A stretch of 64,000 bases of DNA from positions 1,116,001 through 1,180,000 of the forward strand of contig JAMJFZ010000181.1 in the NCBI GenBank assembly GCA_026225945.1. The letters are read 5' to 3'. A model generated the notes under the pieces. It ran no database searches and had not been told where the DNA came from. It saw only the letters and a program-made list of their open reading frames with translations. Each line of letters begins with the position of its first letter. The stretch's first letter is position 1. Below are positions 47,406-59,829 of the stretch, piece by piece. The translations under genes and the position numbers were made by a program. The stretch is from Cricetomys ansorgei. Taxonomy: Eukaryota; Chordata; Mammalia; Rodentia; Nesomyidae.

Positions 47406-48985
47406 TCCCTTGTAAGGTGAGTAACACTGTATAAACATGACACATTGAGCTTCCCATTCACAGCTCTGCTTTGTGTGTGGTGTGGAGGGGCAGATGGGAA
47501 AAGGAGGACAGCAGACCGAGACACAAAGCTGAGTGAGACCCTTCTAGTTGTCAGATGAGCGATGAAAATTACGGTAGAGATGGGACCTCACCACTGATTT
47601 GAGGAAACTCAGGACAAAAGTTCCTGTTTAGTTAAGAGGTGCTCACGGGGACTCCTCAGAATTCCCATTTATTCTTCCCCCCAAAAATGTGTTAAGTCAC
47701 AATAGTACATACCCTGGCCTCATAATCCTGTTTAAAAAGATGTTTTTCTAACAAGGTGAGTTGCCATGCAAAGTGGATCAAATATTACCAATAAATAATG
47801 ATATTGCTAAATAATGGTACTTAGGTTATAATTTCCAGGTAGAAAAAGAAAGTGCAGTAATTGCTTGGTATAGTGTTATTTAGGATCATCCAGGAGTAAA
47901 ACTCATATTCTAAACCACAATTACCCCGGTGCATTGTACAGCCTCTGAGAACAAAGGAGTTATTACATAAGCCTCGGCAGAGAAGCATGATTTAAAATAT
48001 ATACCGTTGCTATTTTAAACTTTAATAACCCTATCTTTGGAACTCTGCTCTCTTTTCTTTCATGGAAAATGTGTTACTAACACAATCCTCTCTTCCTTCC
48101 CAGGGCAAAGCTCTCACCTCAGCATTACAGGCCCAACAGACAGCCAATAAATATTAATTGATGGTGATAATAACATCACCCAGGAGAGAGAGACAGTAAG
48201 CGTTATTTATTATCTGGCATTACAGATGGGAAAATTGACACTGGGGGATGAAAATGACTCACTCAAGGTCACATCTGAAGTCAGCAGCCAGGCTGGGAAT
48301 AAAATCTAAGTTATATAGTGGTGCATGCTATTACCCTCTCTGCTTGAGAAATTTCTCCTCCCTTTTTCATTTTGCCTGATCAACCTTGAAAGTTAGCGAA
48401 AGCAAGAGGAGGGCTTTGAGTTTGTGGGTCTATTTAATATTGGTGGTGTCTGGAAATTAAACTCTGAGTTTTATTGCTTTGTTGGTTTTCAGAAGGGTAT
48501 TTTGTTTTAATATAGTCAATATCGGCCAGGTGAACACTTCCTTAAAATCTTTATAAGCTACAAAAACGTTTCTCCCTTCTAACTCTTTATAGCTTACCCT
48601 GTCCTCATTCCCTGCCAATAAGTTCTGCTGTTGTTCTACCTAAATGTTCTCAAATATCCTCCAAAAAAAAGTGCTAAAGGCAGAGATTTCAGGCTGAGAA
48701 GCTCTTCAGAGTCACCAGGCACAATAGATCTGTGTATACATCTCTCCTGTACCTACTTCTTTTTCCGTGCCTTTCTGTTGTCAAAGGAGGCTGAATTACA
48801 TGCTCTCTAAGCTGTATGGCTCCAAAGAATTAAACATGAAAAAGGATAGTATGAAATGATACACAAATGAATAAATAATGCTAAAAAATCTTAAATTTCT
48901 GTAGATGTGGGAAAAATTTATGGCGTTGTATGAACTAAAATTATGTAGGCTCGGATATTCTTTGTTAAGGTTTCTTTTTCCATCT
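47406..48985. other. Unique intronic sequence
   Basis: Repeat-poor stretch inside the 9.1-kb intron, without a recognised exon. It could hold conserved noncoding elements. Confidence 0.45.
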
Positions 48986-48989
48986 CTCT

Positions 48990-49055
48990 CTCAATTTTCT
49001 TTTCTTTTCTTTTCTCTTTCTTTCTTTCTTTCTTTTTTTTTTTTTTTTTTTTTGT
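48990..49055 (+). repeat. (CTTT)n and T run
   Basis: CTTTT and CTTT units pass into a T run next to a PB1-like SINE. Confidence 0.9.
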
Positions 49056-49057
49056 TT

Positions 49058-49160
49058 AGAAGTGGTCTTGTTTTGTAGCCCAAGATGGTCTTGAATTCAC
49101 TGCTATGACCCAGTCTCAGCTTCCAGAGTATTACAGGCATAAGCCACTGTGGTTAGCTCT
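49058..49160 (-). repeat. PB1-like SINE
   Basis: GCCCAAGATGGTCTTGAATT and GAGTATTACAGGCATAAGCC, inverted and old. Confidence 0.7.
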
Positions 49161-49169
49161 TTTTTCTTT

Positions 49170-49331
49170 TTTTGTTTTTTGTTTTTTTCGAGACAGTTTC
49201 TCTGTTGTAGCTCTGGTTGTCCTCGTACTCACTCTGTAGACCAGGCTGGCCTCGAACACACAGATCTATCTGCCTGCTTCTGCTCCCGTGTGCTGGGATT
49301 AAAGGCATGTGCCACCACTACCACTCGGCTT
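49170..49331 (-). repeat. B1 SINE
   Basis: CTCTGTAGACCAGGCTGGCC and TGCTGGGATTAAAGGCATGT. It is well preserved. Confidence 0.92.
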
Positions 49332-49599
49332 AAGTTCTTTTCTAAAAGCATAATGAAACCACTTATTTCATTCTCTTCTCACTTTTAACCTTGGTCACCA
49401 ATTCAAACACTTGTGGTGGGGGATGGAAGACTCATATTTAACACAAGAAATACTCTCACTTGTGCAAGTTAGCTGACAATGGGGTGGAGGGTCAGGGGGA
49501 GAAGAGACCAATGAATATGAGAGAACTTAGGTGATTCGAGTTATGAGAGAAAACGTGAAGAACACAAAGGAAATTAGAAAGAGAAAAGAGGAGGAAATT

Positions 49600-49725
49600 A
49601 TCCTGACATGGTTACATGTGCCTATAATCCTGGTACCAGCAAGGCTGAGGCAGGAGAACTAGAAATTTGAGGCCAGCCTGGGCTAAATAATAAAAACTTG
49701 TCTCAAAAAACTAACAGGACAGGCT
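49600..49725 (+). repeat. B1/B4-related SINE
   Basis: GGCTGAGGCAGGAGAACTAG and TTTGAGGCCAGCCTGGGCTA. Confidence 0.75.
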
Positions 49726-50004
49726 GGTGGTGGTAGCAAAAGAAATCAAATAAAGGAGAGAAAACTGAAGAAAACAGAAAGGAGACATTAACTGATAGAA
49801 GGTCCCGAAAGGTGACAAGTCATGGGACAAAGAAATGGGGTTGTGGGGTGCACCAAGGGTAGGAAGAAGAGAACTGGGAAAACAGGAAGGAAAGTTAAAT
49901 TATAGACAGGATTTTCAATTCTAGTGCGTTGAAGTATTTAACAGGAAACTTCACACCTGAACATCTAGTTGAGAAACTTCAGCTTTACTAACCGGAGAAC
50001 TGAA

Positions 50005-50080
50005 GCCCAAGATGGACTCGAATGCACTGTCATGCCCTTGTCTCAGCTTACTGAGTGCTGGTATCACAGGCATATGTGGG
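50005..50080 (-). repeat. B1 fragment
   Basis: CCCAAGATGGACTCGAATGC and GAGTGCTGGTATCACAGGCA, inverted. Confidence 0.55.
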
Positions 50081-50482
50081 GAATTTTGCAAAGCAGAGTT
50101 ACTTCAGTTTAATTAAAGTCTGTTCCAGCTTTCAACACACATAAAGTGACACACATATGCAGGGAGACATACTACACAGCTTCTTGGATATATCTTGAGA
50201 GTGGCAAAGCTTTCATTAGGGTTTAATCACAGGGACAGGAAACTTGAAAATCCATGAACAGCCACATTTCATACAATGTCAAGTGACCTCTGGGCCTCTG
50301 TCTAGGTATGCTAGTGAAATCCATATCTCTAGGGCAACAACAAATAATGCCATATGAACAGACCACCCAGACTACTCAATGAATCTGGTCTTTAGCAATG
50401 ACACTTTTTTTCCCTCCAATCAAATTATTTCCTGGTTTATTCTCACTGTGCACATCCTTAAGAGTATCAGTTAATCTTACCG

Positions 50483-50600
50483 CAGGGCAGGTACACACCT
50501 GGACTCCTAGTGTTTGGGAAACTGAGGCAGGCAGATCTACTGAGCTTCAGAGACAATTCTGGGCCCTTGAGCTACATAAGACAACACCGTCTCACTCATT
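50483..50600 (+). repeat. B1-related fragment
   Basis: GGGAAACTGAGGCAGGCAGA and a weakly matched second half ending in ACACCGTCTCAC. Confidence 0.6.
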
Positions 50601-51169
50601 CTTAAATGCAATTAAGCAGGTCAAATTATGATAATAATAAAATCTCATAAAGTGAAAATTGTGTCAGGAAATACCAATTATTCAATGAATTAAGACCTTT
50701 CAAGAGGTGGCTGTAAAGAGCCATTCCTGTGGCTGAGAAGGAGGATGGCAGAGAGGGTCCGAAGGTGCAGACAAGGCCCTGAAGAGGGAAGTGTGAGCCT
50801 ATAAGTCCTTGTCACAACAACAAAGTGAAAATGAAAAGTCCTTCAAGACAGATTGTCCTGGCTTAGTAGCGGAGTGACAACTAAAGGGCTGGGGAGACCA
50901 GAGACAAGCAGCCCAGAGGTGCTTGATTTTTCTCCCTGTCTACAGCCAGCAGATGTACAGAGAGACACAGTCACAGGTCAACAACAGGGACATGAACGTC
51001 CACGTTGTTTTACATCTAATCAAAACACATGCTAAATCAAATCAGCCAGGCATAAATGCGGAGGGAAGGAAGTCTGGTTTTATTTAGCAGACGAGCAGTG
51101 AAAACTCTCTTTTAAAAGCCACATTAAGAACAATCAAAACCATCATTTGCAATCATTGTTTTGTTTAAT

Positions 51170-51275
51170 GCAAGGGGGGGGTCTCACCATGTAGCCCAGG
51201 TTAGCCCCTCACTCACAATCCTCCTGCCTCAGCATCATGAGTGCTGGGATAGCAGATATGCACTACTCCCAAATG
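51170..51275 (-). repeat. B1-related SINE
   Basis: TCTCACCATGTAGCCCAGGT and GAGTGCTGGGATAGCAGATA, inverted, next to a G run. Confidence 0.7.
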
Positions 51276-51374
51276 GAATCACTCTCAAATCTATTTAATC
51301 TTTAATAATAATAATTAAAGATTGGCTTACTAGGGAAATGCATTTCAAATACATTTATGCTCCATAGGGTTCCT

Positions 51375-51575
51375 TCACCCCAGGCTAGCTACCAGATCAT
51401 TCTGTAGCCAAAGATGACATTGAACTTCTTCTGATCCTCCTACCTTTCCCTCCTAAGTGTGAGGATTATAGGCACGCAGAGCAATATCAGCTTTATGTAG
51501 TGCTGGAGACTGTACCCAGGACTTCAGGACATACTAGGCAAGCACTCCGCCACCTGAGCTCCAGCTCCAATTCCC
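51375..51575 (-). repeat. B4 SINE
   Basis: An inverted B1-like half (GTGAGGATTATAGGCACGCA) is followed by the ID-like part (CTAGGCAAGCACTCCGCCAC). Confidence 0.75.
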
Positions 51576-53565
51576 CTTATTTGTTCTTTATGTTTGATTT
51601 TATTAAATGCCCTGTTGAGATGGATACACATTAAATTCAGAACTACTCCGAGCACTGCTAGAACAAGGGACTGCCTGGTAAAGCTGCTGGCTGGGCCCAG
51701 TTACTGCTGCTCTTCCTTGTCAAATACGGTCACATAGCTTGCCGGCTCCTGTTCTTTCGGTGAGGTACCAGTGACCACTTTACTGGGTCTAGTTCTCATC
51801 TCAGAAAAGGTCTGGCCTGTGTTCTGGTGCCTGTCTCAACTCTGACTGCAGGGCTGCAATAAACTTTCTATGTCGCAGGAAGAAGGAAGGGGTTTGTTCT
51901 CAGCAGCCCTCCGCATACAGTGTGCAACAGCTTCAGTGCCCACATGGGATTAACTGTGTGGTTTGCTCACATCTCTGCTCAAAGCTCCTGGGTTTTTTCC
52001 TTTTCTTTTCTTTTTGATAAAATGGAGGCAGAACACTGGTTTTCAGAGTGATCTGGACACTTGAACTGCAATAATATGGAAAGTTCCCAACACATAAAAG
52101 GAACTTAGATGGCAGAATTAATATCTGCTGTCTTTAATTCAGGAGAAGGCAGTTCTTGACCTAAATGTTCAAAGGAAGTAAAATGGTTTTTTTTAGATCA
52201 AATTATGGCACGCACACATCTAATTCCCTACCCAGGGAACGTCTACATTACTGTTTTGAAAACAGAATCAGTATGATACTTTGGGAACTCTGCTCTTAAG
52301 TTTAATGACTTAAGAGAAACTTATCACCATTTTTGAAAATAGATAATGAGGCTTTCTTCCTATCCATCTTAAGTCAGGTTCCAGGGAGAGTCGTTTCTGC
52401 ATAGCTTACCAGTTATGGCAAAAACTTTGTAAATAATAACATGAACTTTAAAATTGTTTATTTATGTCATGATAAGAAGAGACCCTGAGAAGCATAGGTG
52501 AAAAGGCTTTGTAAGATAGACCAAAGAATGTTGATCCTTAACTCCTTCTCACTCTGGAGCTGTCTGATTTAGAAGACACCAGTTAAACTAGCCATTAGTG
52601 CAACGAATGAGTGTGATTCTAAAGACATCAGCTTCTACAGTCAGCGAATAGAACAGATTCCTTCCCTGAGATCTGAAGGGCTGACCCAGGACAGAGTATG
52701 ATTCTCTTGTTTTAGTGACTAGTTCTTAAATTGTATTTTTTTTTTCCTGAGTTTTAGCTTTGCAACTTCATTTTCGGTTTTTGTTGAAGTGAGGTCAGCC
52801 AGATCAATTGTCCTGCAGGTAAATGTATTTGCATCTCAGAGCTTATGAATTAATAGCTATGTATACATGTAACTACATATAAAGAGTTGTTTCTATCTAT
52901 GAGAGGAGCTTCATGCAGAAATATAATTTTCGCAGAAGTCTCAAATTTATAAAATAAACAAACTTACTCTGAAGTAAGGATCTTTATTAGAAATATCTAT
53001 AAATCATGTAGGCTTAACTGTCAAATTAGTTTGATTATTTTCAGGTTTTGTTATAAGGAAAACACTTATGTTTTGAATGGCCACTCCATTCAATTTTAAG
53101 TTACAGATTTCCTGTGTCAGCTTGGCAGCCAATCACCTGGATTCTGGTGCCTTCCTTGATCTGTCTTTAAGACACGGAGCTCAGAGAAGGTTAATGAATT
53201 CATGCTTCCAAAGTACTTCGAGGTCTCCTTAGAGGGCTACTGTGTGAGGGTTACAATTTCAAAAGAGACTTTAATTCTTTCTTTGTTCAAGGACACCAGA
53301 ATACTTCTTTGGAGGAAACAATTGAAGAGACTTCCTAGCAAAACCAGCATGCTAATACATTAATGTATAATAAGGAATAAAGCAATAATATACTCACTAC
53401 ATCCACCGGTTCAAAACCACAGTGTGGCACATTTCCTTGGCTCCCTCTATGCTTTTGAGGTCTACTGATGAGAGGTTTTAGCTCATTTCTTTCCCAAGTT
53501 AAAGAGAGTTACCACCCCGACAGCTGTAAAAGATACGGCAAACAAGAAAGGAAGTAATCTCTTAC
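51576..53565. other. Unique intronic sequence next to exon 1
   Basis: Two kilobases with no repeats named, directly downstream of exon 1 in gene sense. Confidence 0.45.
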
Positions 53566-53614
53566 CTATCAGCAAGGTGGAACACATAGCTGCCTGGAGC
53601 AATGCATAGGCCAT
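53566..53614 (-). CDS. C3orf85: Coding exon 1 of a small secreted-protein gene (candidate C3orf85 orthologue)
   Basis: Read on the minus strand, a pyrimidine-rich stretch ending in CAG (53619-53621) is followed by GATC and then ATG at 53614. The frame reads MAYALLQAAMCSTLLI (16 residues) plus one base of the next codon. A strong donor, GTAAGAG, starts at 53565. The peptide is a short hydrophobic N-terminus typical of a signal peptide. Phase 1 at the donor matches the acceptor of the exon at 44318-44454, so the join makes a glutamate codon. The name rests on my memory of human C3orf85, a protein of about 90 residues with a similar start; I could not run an alignment. The CAG before GATC may be a true acceptor for an upstream 5' UTR exon or chance sequence near the transcription start. 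The exon is real with fair confidence; the name is less sure. Confidence 0.7.
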
Positions 53615-53893
53615 GATCCTGTTTTGGAAAGAAAAAGATGTGTTGACTTTAATCTAGTACATACAAAGCTTTAGGGAACACTAGATATCCTTTCAGGCAT
53701 ATAAAGCATTTACTGTGTACCTGTGTGAGTGACCTATGATCAGAAAGAAGCCAGGGAGAGGCCCTTGTTTGACGTAGCATTTTTATGTACCTGCTGCCTT
53801 TTTACCCTTTGGACTTTTTGAACTGACTTTACAGGCTGTACTTGCATGGTCCATTTATTTATTTACTGATTTAACCACGCCCACACACGCTTA

Positions 53894-53898
<5 letters not shown>

Positions 53899-53928
<30 letters not shown>
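53899..53928 (+). repeat. (AT)n microsatellite
   Basis: Uninterrupted AT run upstream (in minus-strand gene sense) of coding exon 1. Confidence 0.95.
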
Positions 53929-53931
<3 letters not shown>

Positions 53932-53949
53932 AAAGATAGGAAACTGAGA

Positions 53950-54690
53950 TCACTCATGCACTCTTAGTGGAAATACTAAAAATAAACAATTGTGTCAAAA
54001 ACGTGTTTGGCAATTCCCTAAAAAACCACAGCACGCAATTAACATTCAAGTCAGGAATTCCACTTCTGGATACGTATCTCTGAGATGCAACACTCACGCC
54101 CACAATGGCAAAGTCCTGAAACCAACCAGATGCTATTCAGCACTAAATGTTAAGTTATAGTACATATGTATCTGGATTTCTTCCATCAGTAAGAAGTGCC
54201 ATGTGTAGACACAGCAGCATCTTGGGTGAATCTCAGGAAATCCAGTGACAGTGAAATGGTTCCATCGTTTACGGTTCATTTATTGAATCTTTTTGAAAAC
54301 ACAAAATTATGGGTGTTTCATCACAGAATAGGGATTGCCAGAGATTAGGGTTAAGAGCGAGAAGGAGGCCAAGATGGTTTACAAACGGGAAATGTGTTGG
54401 CAGATCTCCTCTGTGTCTGAATTGTGATTAAGATATGAACATAAAAATATGGTCAAATTAAATAGAACTGACCACAAGTCACATGCAAATGAGACCACGC
54501 GGAACCAGGAATGCCTGTGAGATAATAGAGTCTATCCATGCTAATAGCCCCTTTCTGCGTTAGACTGTACTCTACATTTACAAGATGTTACAACTGGGGA
54601 AAGTTTGGTAAGAGACATCTGAGATCTCTCTGGGTTATTGATTACATGTGTGTGCAAACCTACATATCTCAAAATAAAGCTTAATTCAGT
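53950..54690 (+). mobile_element. Old L1M 3' end, sense
   Basis: CAAGTCAGGAATTCCACTTC, AACCAACCAGATGCTATTCA and a terminal TATCTCAAAATAAAGC run in sense L1M order. It carries no coding frame. Confidence 0.65.
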
Positions 54691-54969
54691 ACAAAGTATT
54701 TAGCTGCACTGTAATATCTGTTTCCAACAAACGATTTTAACAGGAGAACCAGCACCACATTTCCATATCGGCAACAATTGTTCTTTCCCAGTCACGATGA
54801 AGAGTAAACAGAGCGAATTCATCATCTGATACATTTGTTCTGAATGGCGTATTGTACACCTATTACCTAGTCTCACTAAGAGCTGAAATCTGAACTATGT
54901 ATACCAATGTGCAAGTGGTAAAAACAACTTCTTTATGGCCATCTGAGTTGTGCAGGGTGTCTGGATACC

Positions 54970-55295
54970 AGGTCCATCTACACCACATTCCCAGGTGTCC
55001 ATCTACACCACATTCCCAGGTGTCCATCTACACCACATTCCCATGTCCATCTACACCACATTCCCAGGTGTCCATCTACACCACATTCCCAGGTGTCCAT
55101 CTACACCACATTCCCATGTCCATCTACACCACATTCCCAGGTGTCCATCTACACCACATTCCCAGGTCCATCTACACCACATTCCCAGGTCCATCTACAC
55201 CATATTCCCAGATCTGTCTACACCATATTTCCCAGGTGTCCATCTACACCACACTTCCCAGATCTGTCTACACCACACTTCTAGGTGCTGTCTCC
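54970..55295 (+). repeat. 22-25-bp minisatellite
   Basis: Units of CCATCTACACCACATTCCCA plus a variable AGGTGT, TGT or AGGT linker recur about 13 times, decaying toward the right. All reading frames here come from the repeat. Confidence 0.95.
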
Positions 55296-55318
55296 ACCCC
55301 CCCCCCCACACACACACA
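55296..55318 (+). repeat. C run and (CA)n
   Basis: A C run joined to CACACACACA at the end of the minisatellite. Confidence 0.85.
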
Positions 55319-57751
55319 ATTTTATGGATCTTCTTTGCTTTGACTTTGAGGAAAGGTAAGCTTTTTGACTGTGTGCTGTGTTTCGGAATCTTGGGAAAAT
55401 ACTTAACTTTAGAGTCATAGGATGAATGAGAAATTATACCTTCCCTTCCCCCATTTTCACCATTCTTTAGTGTAAGAACTTACAAAGGAGGCTTATGTAG
55501 AAGAGGAAGGGGGAAGGGGTTGGGTTGGTTTGCCTCTTTTGTTATTCTCACATCATGAGCTGTTATTCGTCTTGGGTGGGGTGTAGGAAGGAAGTAGAAC
55601 ATCATAGTATATCACCCTGCCATACAAGAGTGAGCTTAGGCTCATAGCCATTTCCTAGCTTATCCAAGGAGTGATTGGAAATTCAGGATGATGCTCATGC
55701 ATACAGGCAGGAGCTGGGCAATATGTCAAATCAGGTGTTTGCAGTCCCAATTGCAAATGTCACCTGGGCAGTGAAATCAGTTTCACAGAAGTGGCATAGA
55801 TATAACACCACAGGGCCTTTTATGGGTCAGAAAATAGTGTCCTTCCTGTGAGTGAAGCCTTCCTGGAGATTCAAGTGTGACAAGGCTCCTCTACCAACAT
55901 CTGATTCTCGGTAGTACTTAGGTCAGACTTCCCTGCATTGTAATAGTCCCAAGCAAATGACAAGCCTTCTGGAGGCCATTGCTGAATCTCATACCTTCCC
56001 CAGTGTCTTCAGTGCTTAGCATGCACCTGTCATATAACAGCCTTCACTAAGCATTACCAAACTTAATGGAATCAATTGATTCAAATTTAATTAAACTGCC
56101 TTAAATCTAGTCAGGTTTTCCTGGACAGGTCTGTCAGTTTGCAGCCTTTTCTGGCTGGCTGCACTGCATCCCGTAGCAGTTTTGTTTTAATGTTTAAGCC
56201 TGTGTTTTTAAATGCTTTCCTCCAGAGCTTGTCTCCTCTTGTGATCTATGAATGAAAGAAGATGGAATCCATGGAAATTGGTGATCTTAATTCTAAAGAA
56301 ACTGAATTGGTCTTTGAAAGGAAATTGAAACATCTACCTTTGGGGGACAAAATAGAAAGATCAAGTACCATGGATTAATGAAGCCCCTCCCTGGGCTGTT
56401 TATCACCAAAGTTTCCCACTTGGAAATTACTAGCTTTATAAGATAAGACAGACCCTGTCCGCTCCCAGTCTCTTGCATACCAATGCCATGTAAATGTGAG
56501 AAGAGAAGAGAGTGAAATCACATCCAATATCATCAAAATGAGGTTTTTTTTTTGAAGAAGAAAAACAAAGGAGAGAAAAGTTTCTTCCACCAAGCAGGAA
56601 GACGAGCTTGGTATCTGTGCTGAGTCATGCCGCCAATGCCATCAAACTCCATAGACTGCAAAGCCACCAATGCATAGACTGAAGAGCCTTGGAGAACACA
56701 ATGCTCCTTTATAAGGTTCCAGTATTGAGTGATGAAGGGCACGGAGCAGCCTACCTTGATTCAATCAACCGTCTCAACATCAGTGGAGGGTGAGGACCAG
56801 CCTGTGATTCAGGAGAAGATGGAAACCTTACTGAATGCTGTACTGAACTTTGCACTGTGGCTGTCCTCTGGAACAGGAGCTGCTGATGGTGCTTATTTCT
56901 ATGAAGTTAGTTGAGGTTCTAGGAGCAGCTATAGGGGACCAGCACTTCCTCACAGCACCTGGTAAGGAAGTCTGTTTGTAAACCAATTTGACGGCAGGTA
57001 TAGGTTTACCATAATTCATATTCTGAGTATCCCACCAGTGAGGGCATTTCCCATCTCACCTGGAGTTACTGCAGAGAACTACCCAGCAATAAGTGAATAA
57101 GTATTTCTGTAAAGCCTTGTTACATGCAGAGCAGCTCTTTAGAGCTGCCAGATTTAGGCCCACCTGCTTAATATATAAATGAACACTGGATTATCACAGA
57201 GACTATGCTTTTGCCTTGGAGGGTGGATTTTTCTTTCATTTTATTCAGAATCTGAAGAAAATGAAAACTTCTCTGGACAAATGGCAGACGCTGTTTCTCT
57301 TCAGCCCTTCCCTCCGTGAAAGCACACTGTGTTCTCACCATCATGCCTGTCAGGATTTTATTGCTGCTCTCACAATAGCAGGGCTCACTCACCACATGCT
57401 AAAAATGGGAGTGGGATTAATTTGAAGAAATTAGCTGCAATCTTGGAGAAATGTATTTTGCCTTTGTATTCATTTTTGGTATGCTTGATGCAGATTTAAA
57501 AATTTGTTACAGCCTGAGGGGCCTAAGGTTTAATACCATTTGGAAATTACTTTAAGAATTTGCATAATGAACTTCCCTTTCAGCAGGTGCAAGTTCCTCA
57601 ATATCTTTGAAATACCACACTGATCCTACCTGATCTGAGGAAGAGGGAGGAGTCATCCTCTGGTCTGGGTTGCCAAGGACCTTTCTCTCTGCTCCCCCCC
57701 GCTTTTGTGTGCTAACTTGTTTTATATTTATCTTTAAATTAAACTTAATTT
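55319..57751. other. Unique sequence upstream of the gene
   Basis: No exon or repeat identified. The promoter or 5' UTR of the minus-strand gene could lie here or nearer exon 1. Confidence 0.4.
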
Positions 57752-57895
57752 TTGGTTTTTCATGACAGGGTTTATCTGTGTAGCCCTGGTTGCCCTGGAA
57801 CTTTCACTGTAGACCAGGCTGGCCTCAAACTTGGAGAGATCTGTCTTCCTCTGCCTCCCTAGTGTTAGGAAAGGCGTGTACCATCACATCAGGTT
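57752..57895 (-). repeat. B1 SINE
   Basis: GACAGGGTTTATCTGTGTAG and GTAGACCAGGCTGGCCTCAA. Confidence 0.9.
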
Positions 57896-58394
57896 TTGTG
57901 TGCTAACTTGCATGCCCCAAACTGAGTATAAAAGTACAGGAAGTGGGAGATCTAATAGTCTGGTCATACAGTTGTAATTTATTCATTCAGCAACTATTTT
58001 ACGGGCATTTCTTATGTTTTAGGTGATTTTCAAAACCTACCTATTCTAGACATATCTCACACACATTTGTTTCAAACACTAGAGTTACCAAAGTCCGACG
58101 AAACTGTTCCCAGGGAGGAAGAAAACACTTTCATAGAAATTTGAGGGAATTGTGGAACCGTGGTCTGTTAAATTTTCCATGAGGACAAAACAAGTTGGGT
58201 GGAAGGCTGGGAGAGGACTCCAGTGAGGGAAAGTCCACTGTAAGCATATTGGATGAGATGGACCATGTAGGACATGCCCTGGGGTCCTCGTTACAGTGTT
58301 TGTGATAATCTACTGGTGGAGCTAAAAAAAGTGTCTTATTATATACACACACACCCCATTAAAACAGCAACAATAAAATTCTTGTTAGTTGAAT

Positions 58395-58525
58395 ATGGTT
58401 GGGCATGTGTGCAATTCCAGCTCTTGGTAGGCTTAGATGGGAGAATCATGAATTTGAAGCTAGCCAACACTACATGGCAAATATGAGAACAGCCTGGATT
58501 AAAAAATAAGACACAATCTCTCAAC
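58395..58525 (+). repeat. B1/B4-related SINE
   Basis: GGTTGGGCATGTGTGCAATT and GAATTTGAAGCTAGCCAACA, degraded. Confidence 0.6.
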
Positions 58526-58529
58526 ATTT

Positions 58530-58728
58530 TAAATTATTTATTATTATTGCTATTATTATTTTTTTTTTTAAAATAAACTTTGTATATGGGATGTTCGGGC
58601 TTTTGTGTGACTGTGGAAGTCAGAATGCAAATTCAGGAGTTGGTTCTCTCCTACCATGGGTTCTGGGGATAAATACAGACTTGCATTGCAAGTTCTTTTA
58701 CCTACTGAGCCACCTTGCCAGCCCCTGA
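58530..58728 (-). repeat. B3 SINE
   Basis: GGAGTTGGTTCTCTCCTACC and TACCTACTGAGCCACCTTGC, inverted, with a T-rich tail at the left. Confidence 0.82.
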
Positions 58729-59654
58729 CACTGTCTTAAAACAATAAAAACAGCAACATAAAAAGGGAGGGGGAAGACTTCCCTGTCACTGATGTTTGAT
58801 AACTTGGTGACTTCTGTCAGCTGTCACCATATACAAACTGGAGTAATGGAAAGATGTGCCATTATTACAAATGTATAATGCTGCCGTTTAAGGTACAGTT
58901 GCAATCTATTCTATGATATGGGGTTGGGATTCTATAGCATCTTGATTAAATTTTGAGGTAATTCTTGCCAAGGCATCTTCCTTATTACACACTGAATAAC
59001 TGATCGCTGACAAATGTGACATTTATTGAGCAATGTGCTGCATAGTTCACGGAGCATGGAACTACTGAGGGTGGCTGTCCATTTGGCTCGCTATCAAATC
59101 GCTGTCTGTCATTTGCTAAGTCATCCATGCTTCACGGAGCCAGAAGCAAAGAAAATGATGCTGGAGATTCAGGGCTAAGTGAATGGAACTGGATTTTCTC
59201 TGTAGGTTATCTCCGAGGGCATTAGTATTAGTTCTGTGGGGGAAGCAATTTGCTCCCATGGCTCTGGTAATCTCACAAGATAAACTTGATCATGGAGGAC
59301 AGATTTGAAATAAAGGCTGCTGTCACTTTATTATGGCCCCTTTCCTCCAGTAACCTGTAGTTGAGCCTTCAACAGCAACGGCGTGACTTAGGCTTAAAAT
59401 AACTGACTGCAAGTGTTTTGGCTTCATACATATAATGACAATGTTTGGATTCTCCAGGGAAAGACAAACCTTTAAATGATTGAAAGTATTGCTTGAATTC
59501 CCCTGAGGAATAGATAGGAGGCATAAGATTCAGCAGAGGGATAAAGGAGAGACTGTATGAAAATCAGATGTCACAGCTGGGGAGAAAGACTTGGGGAGAC
59601 AAACTGAGAATTCTCAACTGTCAGGAAGATACAAGAAGTTAAAGGGATATCAGA
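58729..59654. other. Unique sequence, no gene seen
   Basis: No exon or repeat recognised. Confidence 0.45.
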
Positions 59655-59765
59655 AGCCTGACATGGTGACCCAGGCTTGTAAGTGCAAGACCCTTCTTGC
59701 ATTTGTGAGGTTGAGTTATGAAGCCAGACTGGAGTATGTGGAAAGACACTATTTCAAAATGAGAG
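59655..59765 (+). repeat. Degraded B1/B4-related SINE
   Basis: GCCTGACATGGTGACCCAGG and TGAAGCCAGACTGGAGTATG. Confidence 0.5.
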
Positions 59766-59829
59766 GGGGAGGAAAGGAGGTGGGAATCACTTCCTATTGA
59801 TTCCCACAGATGACTATAAGGTAGTGGTA

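Larger units (their letters stand above)
44455..53565 (-). other. Intron between the two coding exons
   Basis: This 9.1-kb interval is bounded on the minus strand by GTAAGAG at 53565 and TTTCAG at 44455-44460. It contains old repeats (an MLT1-like LTR end, B1 and B4 SINEs, an L1M fragment split by URR1) and long unique stretches at roughly 47.4-49.0 and 51.6-53.5 kb. I saw no further exon inside it. Confidence 0.6.

Noticed and set aside
54970..55295. CRISPR-like array
   Set aside because: Units are contiguous with short variable linkers, not repeats with unique spacers, and the setting is a rodent genome.
54897..55420. 148- and 156-codon frames with repeated STPHSQV/HLHHIP
   Set aside because: The 22-25-bp minisatellite explains all three frames; the periodicity shifts with linker length.
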